Assembly (NCBI GenBank): GCA_016930675.1
Contig: JAFGGG010000006.1
Span: forward strand, 102,002-166,001
DNA length: 64,000 nucleotides
Reading direction: 5' to 3'
Source: Spirochaetales bacterium
GTDB taxonomy: Bacteria; Spirochaetota; Spirochaetia; SZUA-6; RPPD01
The notes under the pieces are model-generated. The model made no database searches. It was not told where the DNA came from and saw only the letters and a list, made by a program, of their open reading frames with translations. Below are positions 29,727 to 37,601 of this stretch, in pieces. The translations under genes were made by a program, and so were the position numbers. Every line of letters begins with the position of its first letter. The stretch's first letter is position 1.

Positions 29727-29861
29727 GTGAATAAAATTTATAAGACATTTGAGATGCTTGGATTGATAATAACCGGTATTTTTTTTGTACTTCAAATAAT
29801 GAGTATGATGTATTGTAAACCCGGCAGTTATTCTGCTTCACATCGATCCTCCGTTTCCTGA
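29727..29861 (+). pseudogene. Truncated 5' piece of a membrane-protein gene
   Basis: A GTG with a very good GAAGGAGG ribosome binding site opens a 44-codon frame whose product has one membrane helix (LGLIITGIFFVLQIMSMM). It then runs into TGA at 29859-29861, while the next reading frame carries an unrelated enzyme fragment. The good translation signal and abrupt end suggest the start of a gene cut off by a deletion. It could also be a real 44-residue membrane peptide. Confidence 0.35.
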
Positions 29862-30243
29862 TTTCATTTCTATAATCAAATTCGAAGAAGCCCTGGCCAA
29901 ACATCCTGATACGACATTTATTTACGCTCATGCCAATGCCTTTAATACACCGGAGAATCTAAAGCGGCTGCTGGAAAAATATCCCAATCTTTACATTGAT
30001 TTTTTTGCGGGATTCAATGTTCATAATGAGCAGGCAAATCTGCCTTTGGATGCGTATATCCCCCTCATTGAAAAGTATTCTACGAAATTCTTAGTGAGTA
30101 CGGATTCGGGATACGATATGAAATATTATCAGGCCTATGAAGCCATCTATGAACTGTTGGACAAAGTGAGTGAACAGACACGTGAGGCCATTGCGTATAA
30201 AAACTTTGAATGCTTAATGGAACAACGGAAGTCCAAAATGTGA
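29809..30243 (+). pseudogene. Amidohydrolase (TIM-barrel, PF04909-like) 3' fragment
   Basis: A frame open from 29809 to the stop at 30243 encodes the C-terminal half of a metal-dependent amidohydrolase: ILLHIDPPFPDF, FIYAHANAF (metal-site His), PNLYIDFFAG and STDSGYD with the conserved metal-ligand/catalytic Asp, then YKNFECL typical of the barrel end. The N-terminal half, including the first metal-binding HxH, is absent; what precedes is the start of a different membrane-protein frame. A deletion fusing two genes is the simplest reading. A short restart form from the ATG at 30046 would be non-functional. Confidence 0.75.
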
Positions 30244-30353
30244 TGGGTAAGGAAAAGTGTCCACAGAATATATTGAAATCTCATAATTACTTCATATACT
30301 TATATTATCTGAATTTTCTTTTTCAGAAATATTATTTTATCAGGAGAGAAAAT

Positions 30354-30671
30354 ATGAAGAGACTGGGCATTTTACTATTAATGCTAATAGTAATGTCGGT
30401 AGTTGCTTTTGGTCAGGATTTCGGTAAGATTGAACGCGATGGGGACAGTTTAGTGTATCGTGGTGGAAAAGCGGAAAGGATAATTGTTTTTTCCGGAAGT
30501 TCATCCTGGACCTTCTCTGCCAGGGATGTGAAGGAATTGACATATACTCCGACTAACCAAGGTTTGATTCTTACGGTGATCATGAAAGATGACTCGTTTT
30601 TTCAAGTGTGCCTCTGGAATGTCATGGGCATCGTTTTTAAAAATAAATCAATAATTCTTGTTGGCGGTTGA
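30354..30671 (+). CDS. Small exported protein, unknown function
   Basis: A 105-residue protein with a clear signal peptide (MKRLGILLLMLIVMSVVAFG, then QDFG) and a compact mature part rich in beta-strand pattern (DGDSLVYRGGKAERIIVFSGSS, LTVIMKDDSFFQVCLW). An open frame extends to 30210, but AGGAGA at 30342-30347 and the signal peptide fix the ATG at 30354. No family is recognised. It is convergent with the SUMF1-domain gene. The 83 bases in between show no clear terminator. Confidence 0.65.
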   Translation: MKRLGILLLMLIVMSVVAFGQDFGKIERDGDSLVYRGGKAERIIVFSGSSSWTFSARDVKELTYTPTNQGLILTVIMKDDSFFQVCLWNVMGIVFKNKSIILVGG

Positions 30672-30754
30672 AATCGTATCTGCAACAGGAGAGCAGGGGG
30701 AATACCATTTTTAAAGTGTTTCCATGGAGCAATGCCTATAACTTTTCCTATCAT

Positions 30755-31381
30755 TCAGCGAATCGAACGGACTACACGAAAGCCGGAATTGCCATCCAGG
30801 TTATAGCCGCCGCCTGTGCGCATGGTAACACGACAAAGATAGGGGCTGGCGCCGTAGTCACCGCCGCGCAGAGCACGATAATCACTAGTCTCGGGGCCGG
30901 TAGTATCTTTGGCCGGTGAAACGGAGTAATACTCTCTGTCATAATAGTCCCAGCACCATTCACTTAAATCGCCGGTCATATCATAGAGGCCCATGCTGTT
31001 GGGCTGTTTGGTGCCCACGGGATGGGTAGTGCCTTCGGAATTATAGAGGTTCCAACTGACTACATCCGCATCATTACTTCCTGCATATTGATAATTTTCT
31101 TTATTAATGCCGCCCCTGGCCGCATATTCCCATTCAGCCTCAGTTGGCAGGCGGTAGCCGCTTGCACTAAAGTTACAGACTATTTTATCCCCTTCCAGTT
31201 TATAACAGGGGGCAAAGCCTTCCTGTTCACTAAGCCAGTTACAATAATGTATAGCATCGTACCAGTTGACATGATGAACCGGGTTGGAACCTCGGCTGCG
31301 GCCAAAATCCATGGCTTTGGCTCGGCCTGTAACTTCACAGTATTTGTCAAACTCATCAAAGGTTACTTCATACGTGCTCAT
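30755..31381 (-). CDS. SUMF1/formylglycine-generating-enzyme domain protein, main frame (gene frameshifted)
   Basis: The 208 readable residues carry most of a SUMF1/FGE-sulfatase domain: YEVTFDEFDKYCEVTG, PVHHVNWYDAIHYCNWLS, YRLPTEAEWEYAARGG, NSMGLYDMTGDLSEWCWDYY, ALRGGDYG and GFRVVRSIR. The true gene very probably starts at 31554, in another frame; a one-base loss near 31402 separates the two parts. The domain is used by FGE, EgtB-like and protein-display variants; the paired active-site Cys of true FGE is not evident, so sulfatase activation is not implied. Last gene of the M1-pgi-SUMF1 operon. Confidence 0.75.
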   Translation of the reverse strand: MSTYEVTFDEFDKYCEVTGRAKAMDFGRSRGSNPVHHVNWYDAIHYCNWLSEQEGFAPCYKLEGDKIVCNFSASGYRLPTEAEWEYAARGGINKENYQYAGSNDADVVSWNLYNSEGTTHPVGTKQPNSMGLYDMTGDLSEWCWDYYDREYYSVSPAKDTTGPETSDYRALRGGDYGASPYLCRVTMRTGGGYNLDGNSGFRVVRSIR

Positions 31382-31398
31382 ATAGAAACTGCTGACTG

Positions 31399-31554
31399 TT
31401 ACTGGTGTACAGGCATTTCTTGATCACGGGCAGTGTAGTGATCACTGGCCATTTGAAAGGTACCGCCTTCTACCAGAACCATATTGGAATTATCAGCCCA
31501 GGTTAGCAGGCACATAGCCGAGAATGCAAATAATATCAGCTTTGTTTTATGCAT
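31399..31554 (-). pseudogene. N-terminal piece of the frameshifted SUMF1-domain gene
   Basis: ATG at 31554-31552 with AAAGGA upstream opens MHKTKLILFAFSAMCLLTWA, a signal peptide, followed by NMVLVEGGTFQMASDH, the normal start of a SUMF1 domain, and DQEMPVHQ before TAA at 31401-31399. In the neighbouring frame the expected continuation VTVSSFYMSTYEVT follows immediately. Restoring one base (CAG-GTA in place of CAGTA) joins the two parts into about 266 codons. It is either a sequencing error or a recent mutation. Confidence 0.75.
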
Positions 31555-31575
31555 CTCATTTAGTCCTTTTTCATG

Positions 31576-33102
31576 CTACAACGCATCAAGACCCAAATTT
31601 TTTAATTCCTTAAGAGATTCCTCCAGCAATCCCTCGCCTTTCATGCCCAGCAGCTTAAAGGCGATCTCTTTATAACCTTGAACTCCCGGCTGGTTTACCG
31701 GATTGATGCCCAGCATGAGTCCGAACAAAGCGGCCCCGTAGTGCTCGACGCCCATCTGCATGGCTATTGAAAAGGGATTGAGACTGGGAAGGGTAACGGC
31801 AATAACCGGGACTCCGGATTTCCAGTGATCAAGCAGCAGGGCTGCCATAAATCTGTTGTTGATAGTATGGAGAGTTAAGGGATTTTTAGCTCCTTCGGCA
31901 ATAACATTTAGTTTATCATTATTGTAATCAGAAGCAGGAATAGTGAAATCCACTCCAAGGTTCTGGATGAAATGAAAGATTTCTATTGAGTTTTTTATAC
32001 CGCTTTTTATAAGCTGACCATTGGAATGAGCATCGGATGTGTAAAACTCTTCCATTACATTAAGTCCTTTACCGTCCTTGCCGTTACACTCAGGCCAGAG
32101 CTGGCGAAAACCCAAGATTTTTTCCCTAAAGCAGGCGACATTATAAGAGAGAATGGCATTTACCGCACCTTTTTTGTATGCCGCATATTTACAGGCCGCA
32201 ACATCCGCGGCCAGATTTTTAAGGGAATCCATAGCGTAATGGTAACCGGAAAGCAATGCGTTGAGGTCGATGCCCGCCACGGTAAAAGGCAGCAGCCCGA
32301 CCGGGGTAATGACCGAAAATCTGCCTCCGATATTTGCCCTTATGTAGAAGTGCCGTTTTATTTCATCTGTAAAGTACTCCTCCGGATTAAATCCGCGTGC
32401 GGCGGCGCTTTCGCGCAATGCGCCTTTTTCAGGATCGGTCGTGGCGAATACGGCTCCCAGTTTGTTCATACTGTTGAGCTTGTCAAGGACCAAGCGCAGG
32501 GCTAAAGCAGGTTCCGTGGTAGTGCCGGATTTGGATATGACATTTACCGCTATTTTTTTGTTCATTTGTGAAAGCTCTGAGAAAATCTTTTTGTAACGCT
32601 CTGCGGACAGGTGCTGGCCCAGAAAATAAAAAGGAATGCGGGTGCCGCTTGGATAAGAGGCATTAATGATGCCTTCGATATTTGTATAAGAACCGCCGAT
32701 GCCGATGACCACGAACGCGGAAAAATCCCGGGCGATTCGGTCTCCGGCTTGTTTGAGGTCTTGCAGGAATTTTTCATGAGTCAAGGTTTCCCCGGCATAG
32801 CTTAACCAGCCTGTCATCACCGGCTTGCCGGGCTCGCCTTCAGTATCGGTTCCTCCGTCGCGCAGATCCAAAAATGAATCCGGCTTCCCGTTTTCAGAAC
32901 TGTCGGCGGAAGATAAGAGATACTCTGATTTTTGCCGCGCAAGCTCCCTGGCTTCGGCAAAATCCCGTTCTGTAATAAAAAGTGATTGCCCTGACTTAAA
33001 TCCTTGCGGAGCATACATTCCTTTCATATTATAAGTGACCGTGCCATATTTTTTAACACAATCATCAATATAGACTTGAATCCCGGTATTTTTTTGCATC
33101 AT
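31576..33102 (-). CDS. pgi: Glucose-6-phosphate isomerase
   Basis: Interconverts glucose 6-phosphate and fructose 6-phosphate. It has 508 residues, normal for the short bacterial/archaeal-type PGI lineage. Family features are VVIGIGGSYTNIEGI (phosphate binding), KSGTTTEPALA, NIGGRFSVITPVGLLPF, the NSIEIFHF block and the C-terminal GAALFGLMLGINPVNQPGVQGYKE with the active-site Gln/Lys region. It is 19 bases downstream of the M1 peptidase gene and 21 bases upstream of the SUMF1 gene, so all three share the promoter at 34541-34568. Confidence 0.95.
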   Translation of the reverse strand: MMQKNTGIQVYIDDCVKKYGTVTYNMKGMYAPQGFKSGQSLFITERDFAEARELARQKSEYLLSSADSSENGKPDSFLDLRDGGTDTEGEPGKPVMTGWLSYAGETLTHEKFLQDLKQAGDRIARDFSAFVVIGIGGSYTNIEGIINASYPSGTRIPFYFLGQHLSAERYKKIFSELSQMNKKIAVNVISKSGTTTEPALALRLVLDKLNSMNKLGAVFATTDPEKGALRESAAARGFNPEEYFTDEIKRHFYIRANIGGRFSVITPVGLLPFTVAGIDLNALLSGYHYAMDSLKNLAADVAACKYAAYKKGAVNAILSYNVACFREKILGFRQLWPECNGKDGKGLNVMEEFYTSDAHSNGQLIKSGIKNSIEIFHFIQNLGVDFTIPASDYNNDKLNVIAEGAKNPLTLHTINNRFMAALLLDHWKSGVPVIAVTLPSLNPFSIAMQMGVEHYGAALFGLMLGINPVNQPGVQGYKEIAFKLLGMKGEGLLEESLKELKNLGLDAL

Positions 33103-33121
33103 AGTAATAAGGCTGTCCTTT

Positions 33122-34516
33122 CTAAAAGGAATCTTTAAAATATTTTTGAAGTGGAGTTAAATCCGCTTTAGTATGCTCTCTTAATGTATCAAAAAAATCC
33201 TGTTTTGTGGCCAGTTTATCTTTGAATTTCTTTTGGTAGTCGAGTAGAAATGCTTTAAACGCCTTATCGCCGACTACCGAGTGCAGGTCGCGCATAAATT
33301 TCCCGGCCGTACCGTAGACGTTTTTAATATAAAGTTTGGTTGAGGGATAGGTATAAATAGTCGCGTCAAGATAAGCATGGGGATCCGGATTGCGTTTAAC
33401 AACCTTAACCTCCCACCACCAATCAAGGTCTGCGGGATGATACTCCTGATAGTACAGGTATTCACTGTAGATAGCCATGGCCTCATCCAGCCATGGGGCA
33501 TGCACTTGATCATTGCCGACCGCGCTGTACCACCATTGGTGGGCTATTTCATGGGCAATAACATATACAAAAAACGATCTCGACTCACCCTTATAATATT
33601 GATATGCAATATTCGATTCAGTACATAATGCGCTGTACTCCATAGCCCCCAAATAGGCATTTTGAGCGATTATCAATTCATGGTAAGGATAAGGTCCGTA
33701 AATTCTTGAATACAGGGCAAGTGCTTTTTTAGCCACAACGCAGGCATCTTTGCCCGCCCGTTCCAAGCCTTTGAGATAATAGGATTTTATGGGAATACCG
33801 AGTATTTCAGCTTCGTGGATCGCATATTCCTTGCTTGCCAGGAAGGCGAACGAACGTATGCCTTTATGAGAATAGGTCCAGATTCCGCGGTCCGACCCGG
33901 TACAACCGGCAGCGGCAATTACCAGATCTTCCGGAGCTTTGATAGTAATTTCATAATCCGCGGGCGTATAAACGACCGGATCACCGACCGTTACATATTC
34001 CCACTGCAGGAAACCCCGGTCCTGAAGATAGGGAGTGAGAGTGGCATAGAAATCACCGACTTGGATTACCTTTTCACCCCTGCCGAAATTTCCGACCGGA
34101 GGCAGTCCTCCCGGATCGATTTCCGGCAGCGTAATGTTGAAGTCGATGAGGATCGTGAACTCCTGTCCCGGCTCAATCTTTTGCGGAAGCGTACAAATAA
34201 GCATGGATTTATTTATCCGGGGCTGAATTGTTTCGGTTTGGTTTCCGTATTGCACAGCACATTTTTGCAATGAGAAATATTGTGCATAAAAGGCAGGAGG
34301 GCAGGAGAGGATTATTTCCTGCCAGACGCTGTCGCTGTTATTACAACTTTGAATCTTTTCTTTAATCAAGAGTGTATAGTCCCGTTTGAGTTCAATGTCC
34401 AGGGAATATTGGGGGAGTGAGTGTGTGGTTGGAGTTTCTGTTTTTTCTTGCCCGTAGCAATTAATAAGGAGGATGATAAAAATTACTGTTATGAGGAGTT
34501 TGGTTTTTAGATACAT
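33122..34516 (-). CDS. M1-family (gluzincin) aminopeptidase-like protein, probably exported
   Basis: A 464-residue protein, shorter than classic M1 peptidases (about 600-900), keeping the N-terminal beta domain and the catalytic domain but not the C-terminal helical domain. GAMEYSAL (290-297) is the exopeptidase motif, HEIAHQWW places zinc ligands at His322 and His326 with Glu323 as base, and Glu345 in WLDEAMAIYSEY is the third ligand. The N-terminus is hydrophobic and ends LLINC (Cys20), which looks like a lipobox. It probably trims peptides in the periplasm. First gene of its operon with a near-consensus promoter. Confidence 0.85.
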   Translation of the reverse strand: MYLKTKLLITVIFIILLINCYGQEKTETPTTHSLPQYSLDIELKRDYTLLIKEKIQSCNNSDSVWQEIILSCPPAFYAQYFSLQKCAVQYGNQTETIQPRINKSMLICTLPQKIEPGQEFTILIDFNITLPEIDPGGLPPVGNFGRGEKVIQVGDFYATLTPYLQDRGFLQWEYVTVGDPVVYTPADYEITIKAPEDLVIAAAGCTGSDRGIWTYSHKGIRSFAFLASKEYAIHEAEILGIPIKSYYLKGLERAGKDACVVAKKALALYSRIYGPYPYHELIIAQNAYLGAMEYSALCTESNIAYQYYKGESRSFFVYVIAHEIAHQWWYSAVGNDQVHAPWLDEAMAIYSEYLYYQEYHPADLDWWWEVKVVKRNPDPHAYLDATIYTYPSTKLYIKNVYGTAGKFMRDLHSVVGDKAFKAFLLDYQKKFKDKLATKQDFFDTLREHTKADLTPLQKYFKDSF

Positions 34517-34540
34517 ATCCTGTTGTGTTTTGATACTATG

Positions 34541-34568
34541 ATTATAAGCATACTTTTTTTACTGTCAA
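34541..34568 (-). promoter_or_regulatory. Near-consensus promoter of the M1-pgi-SUMF1 operon
   Basis: On the minus strand a perfect TTGACA (34568-34563), a 16-base spacer and a perfect TATAAT (34546-34541). Transcription would begin near 34534, with AGGA before the ATG at 34516. Best match to the sigma70 consensus in the window. Confidence 0.75.
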
Positions 34569-34599
34569 GAATACCCTGAAGAGTTTTGAGATTAGAGGC

Positions 34600-35190
34600 T
34601 TAATTTTTCTTATAAGCTAGTTCTTTAAGATGCTCACCCACAAGGTTGTGCGCGAAATAACGGTGGATCCGCTCATCGTTTGTAAGCTCGGGATGAAAAC
34701 TGGAAGCCAAGATATTTCCCTGACGGATTAAAACAGGATTTCCCTCAAAACCGGCCAGAACCTCCGTGTGAGCGGCAATCTCCGTGATAATCGGCGCCCG
34801 GATAAACACGGCGCGAAACGCTTTTTCTCCCAAGTGAGGAATGCTGATATCTGCCTCAAAACTCTCGATTTGCGGGCCGTAAGCATTGCGTGCCACTGTA
34901 ATATCAAGCAGTTTGAAACTCGGCTGATCAAAACCGGTAATCTTTTTAGCCAGGAGAATAAGCCCGGCACAGGTACCGAATACCGGCAGGCCGTGGGCAA
35001 TGAGATTTGACAGAGGATCGAAAAGTGAGAAGCGGATAAGCAGTTTCCCAATTGTTGTGCTTTCTCCTCCGGGAATAATTATGGCGTCTATTCGACCCAG
35101 CTCTTCTCTGTGTTTCACTGCAAGGCAAGGGATGTTTAGTTTTGAAAGCATCTGGATATGTTTATCTACAGCTCCCTGAAGGGCCAACAC
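34600..35190 (-). CDS. pdxT: Pyridoxal 5'-phosphate synthase glutaminase subunit PdxT
   Basis: Class I glutamine amidotransferase that feeds ammonia to PdxS. PGGESTTIGKLL is the glutaminase signature, Cys74 in VFGTCAGLILLAKK is the nucleophile, and FHPELT carries the His/Glu partners. From the GTG at 35190 it has 196 residues and lacks the usual few N-terminal residues; the frame is open upstream and reads IPKIPLVGVLALQGAV, so the family-typical start would lie 4-8 codons earlier, where only ATT, ATA or CTG codons exist. It follows pdxS directly on the minus strand. Confidence 0.93.
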   Translation of the reverse strand: MLALQGAVDKHIQMLSKLNIPCLAVKHREELGRIDAIIIPGGESTTIGKLLIRFSLFDPLSNLIAHGLPVFGTCAGLILLAKKITGFDQPSFKLLDITVARNAYGPQIESFEADISIPHLGEKAFRAVFIRAPIITEIAAHTEVLAGFEGNPVLIRQGNILASSFHPELTNDERIHRYFAHNLVGEHLKELAYKKN

Positions 35191-35230
35191 CCCGACCAGC
35201 GGTATTTTGGGAATACCTTTAAGATCCAGT

Positions 35231-36136
35231 TTACCAACCTCTTAATGCCAGCAGCTGTTTCTCATCCAGCTGTCGAATATCTATTCCGGGCATGGGTTCG
35301 CCCAAACCTTTGGAAATATCAGCCAATACCTTGGGATCATTATAGTGAGTAGCCGCATCGACAATAGCCTTAGCCCGTACCGCCGGATCACTGGATTTAA
35401 AAATACCGGAACCCACAAACACAGCCTCGGCTCCCAGCTGCATCATAAGCGCGGCATCCGCAGGTGTGGCTATGCCTCCTGCGGAAAAATTGGGCACAGG
35501 CAGTTTACCCGTTGATGCCACTTCACAGACAAGCTCATAGGGCGCGCCGAGATTTTTTGCTTCGGTCATCAGCTCTTCTTTGGGAAGGTTTTTAAGCTTG
35601 CGCATACCGTCCATAACTGCGCGCATATGGCGCACGGCTTCCACTACATTACCTGAACCCGCTTCGCCTTTTGTGCGGATCATTGCCGCGCCTTCACCTA
35701 TCCTGCGCAGGGCTTCTCCCAAGTCCCTGCAGCCGCAGACAAAGGGAACTTTGAAATCATGTTTGTTCACATGAAAATTTTCATCCGCAGGGGTCAGCAC
35801 TTCACTCTCATCAATAAAATCAACACCCAAAGCTTCCAAAATCTGAGCTTCGGCAAAGTGTCCGATCCTGCACTTGGCCATTACGGGAATTGAAACAGCA
35901 TCCTGAATTTCTTTGATCTTCTGGGGGTCAGCCATACGCGCTACTCCTCCCTGGACCCTGATATCCGCGGGTACCCGTTCCAAAGCCATCACCGCCACGG
36001 CACCGGCTTGTTCGGCGATTTTTGCCTGTTCAGCCGTTGTTACATCCATAATGACTCCACCCTTAAGCATCTCAGCCAAGCCGACTTTATTCCTCCAGGT
36101 AGATTTCTGCCTTTCCGACCACAGGAGTTCACTCAT
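35231..36136 (-). CDS. pdxS: Pyridoxal 5'-phosphate synthase subunit PdxS
   Basis: TIM-barrel enzyme that makes pyridoxal 5'-phosphate from ribose 5-phosphate, glyceraldehyde 3-phosphate and ammonia from PdxT. It has 301 residues, slightly above the family norm. Conserved elements are [17 protein letters not shown] (Asp31), [32 protein letters not shown] with Lys88, the Schiff-base Lys, and the C-terminal [20 protein letters not shown] phosphate site. AAAGGTGG gives the ribosome binding site. It is the first gene of pdxST, divergent from yggS, and has its own promoter with a palindrome just downstream. Confidence 0.97.
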   Translation of the reverse strand: MSELLWSERQKSTWRNKVGLAEMLKGGVIMDVTTAEQAKIAEQAGAVAVMALERVPADIRVQGGVARMADPQKIKEIQDAVSIPVMAKCRIGHFAEAQILEALGVDFIDESEVLTPADENFHVNKHDFKVPFVCGCRDLGEALRRIGEGAAMIRTKGEAGSGNVVEAVRHMRAVMDGMRKLKNLPKEELMTEAKNLGAPYELVCEVASTGKLPVPNFSAGGIATPADAALMMQLGAEAVFVGSGIFKSSDPAVRAKAIVDAATHYNDPKVLADISKGLGEPMPGIDIRQLDEKQLLALRGW

Positions 36137-36179
36137 ATATGCTCACCACCTTTCTGCTATTAATGTATGCCAATAATAA

Positions 36180-36197
36180 ATTGCGGTTTACCGCAAT
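36180..36197. promoter_or_regulatory. Palindrome ATTGCGG-TTTA-CCGCAAT in the pdxS leader (copy 1)
   Basis: Perfect 7-base arms around TTTA, in the predicted pdxS leader about four bases after the likely transcription start. An identical 18-base sequence occurs at 45021-45038. It can fold as a hairpin, followed by T-rich sequence on both strands. It may be an operator, a leader hairpin or part of a dispersed repeat. Confidence 0.5.
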
Positions 36198-36206
36198 GTT
36201 TTTAAA

Positions 36207-36235
36207 AACATAAAACAGAAGCCATAGTTAGTCAA
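36207..36235 (-). promoter_or_regulatory. Promoter of pdxST
   Basis: On the minus strand TTGACT (36235-36230), a 17-base spacer and TATGTT (36212-36207). The transcript would start near 36200 and run through the ATTGCGG palindrome before the pdxS start at 36136. Confidence 0.6.
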
Positions 36236-36347
36236 TACATATAGTACACTTAAAAAATACTAGATTTTAGGCAGAGAGTAAAATATATTATAATAAGCAA
36301 TGTAAGAATAGTAGTATTTTATTCCTTCTCAGGGAGTAATTCCTCAC

Positions 36348-37100
36348 TTGACTACACAGGTCGCGCAGTTTACAATACTACAAATGGTAAATCTCTCTAA
36401 AGAGGTTATAGAAAAGAATTATTTATCGATAAAGCATCATGTTGAGGAAGCTGCGGTTAAAAGCGGAAGGAGTATAGAAGATATACAAATTATGGCCGTG
36501 ACCAAAGGTTTCCCTTTGAGCTTTGTGGAACTGTCCGTGCAAGCGGGAATAAGTTTGTTCGGTGAAAACCGGGTTTTAGAAGCCGATCAGAAGTACAGTC
36601 ATTTGCTCGGACAGGTGGAGCTGCATCTTATCGGACATTTACAGCGCAATAAGGCAAAGAAGGCTGTAAGTTTATTTCGCTGTATTCAATCCATCGACAA
36701 ACTGGAGACAGCAGAGGTTTTAAATAAGTACGCGCAAAGTCAGGGAAAGAAGATAAATATTCTTATCCAAGTGAATACCTCCTTAGAGGAAACAAAATAC
36801 GGATATACAGATACGGATAAATTATATAGAGAAATGGAGATACTGCAAAACTTTAGTCAACTTCACGTGACGGGGTTTATGACAATCGCCGCATTGACAA
36901 AAGATGAAAAGAAACTGCGCACATGTTTTATCCAGTTGCGTAAATTATTTAATAATATAAAAGAGCGGTTTTCTTTACCTCAATGTAATGTTCTTTCGAT
37001 GGGAATGTCCAATGACTATATAATTGCGGTAGAGGAGGGTTCGAATTTAGTACGTATCGGAACCGCATTATACGGCACAAGAAGAGGGTATTATGGTTAA
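36348..37100 (+). CDS. YggS/PLPBP family pyridoxal 5'-phosphate-binding protein
   Basis: A single-domain TIM-barrel PLP carrier that keeps free PLP and related amino acid pools balanced. Lys53 in IMAVTKGF is the PLP Lys; GENRVLEADQKY, LHLIGHLQRNKAKKAV and LSMGMSNDYIIAVEEGSNLVRIGTALYG are strong family blocks. Two starts are possible: TTG at 36348, with AGGGAG 11 bases upstream, or ATG at 36384, without a clear ribosome binding site; I kept the TTG. Divergent from pdxST, forming a vitamin B6 locus. It overlaps the next gene by eight bases. Confidence 0.93.
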   Translation: MTTQVAQFTILQMVNLSKEVIEKNYLSIKHHVEEAAVKSGRSIEDIQIMAVTKGFPLSFVELSVQAGISLFGENRVLEADQKYSHLLGQVELHLIGHLQRNKAKKAVSLFRCIQSIDKLETAEVLNKYAQSQGKKINILIQVNTSLEETKYGYTDTDKLYREMEILQNFSQLHVTGFMTIAALTKDEKKLRTCFIQLRKLFNNIKERFSLPQCNVLSMGMSNDYIIAVEEGSNLVRIGTALYGTRRGYYG

Positions 37101-37494
37101 TGGCAAAATACTGATTATATTCGGTATTCTATGCTTGCTGGCTGTTTGCCTGGTACATGGTCAGGAGATCAATGTGCCTGAACCATATGAAGAGGATGAA
37201 TTTCCCCAGTGGTTGCAGGATTTAAGACGGGCCGAGATTATCTTTTTCGGTTCTCTTCCTTTTACCCTTCTCATCTCTCTGCAGGGTTATGAAATTACCC
37301 GTTATTTTATAAATGATATGGATCCGCTTTATACACCCTGGCCTTTTCGCAGTACTCAAGCTCCTGCCTATAGTTTCGAAGAACAAATGGCTGTTATAGG
37401 AAGCGCTGTCGTGATTTCCGGACTTATAGCTCTTACCGATTATATTATTGGAAAAATAACCCGTCGAGAAGAGGAAGAGCTACGTCAGCCATAA
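37093..37494 (+). CDS. Small membrane protein of unknown function, linked to yggS
   Basis: A 133-residue protein with an N-terminal signal peptide or anchor (ILIIFGILCLLAVCLVHG, about 5-22), a hydrophobic stretch about 48-63 (IIFFGSLPFTLLISLQGYE) and another about 103-120 (AVIGSAVVISGLIALTDYII). The charged C-terminus RREEEELRQP is probably cytoplasmic. It overlaps the yggS end by eight bases and ends at the point where the rluA frame begins to look real, so the three genes are probably co-translated. I do not recognise a family. Confidence 0.6.
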   Translation: MVNGKILIIFGILCLLAVCLVHGQEINVPEPYEEDEFPQWLQDLRRAEIIFFGSLPFTLLISLQGYEITRYFINDMDPLYTPWPFRSTQAPAYSFEEQMAVIGSAVVISGLIALTDYIIGKITRREEEELRQP

Positions 37495-37601
37495 ACAAGC
37501 GCAACGGCTATTTAAGGTATCAGGTTTATGAACCTCGGTTTTCCGGCTGGCGCATCGACCGGTATCTGGCAGAGGAATTAAAAATATTTTCGCGCAGCCA
37601 G

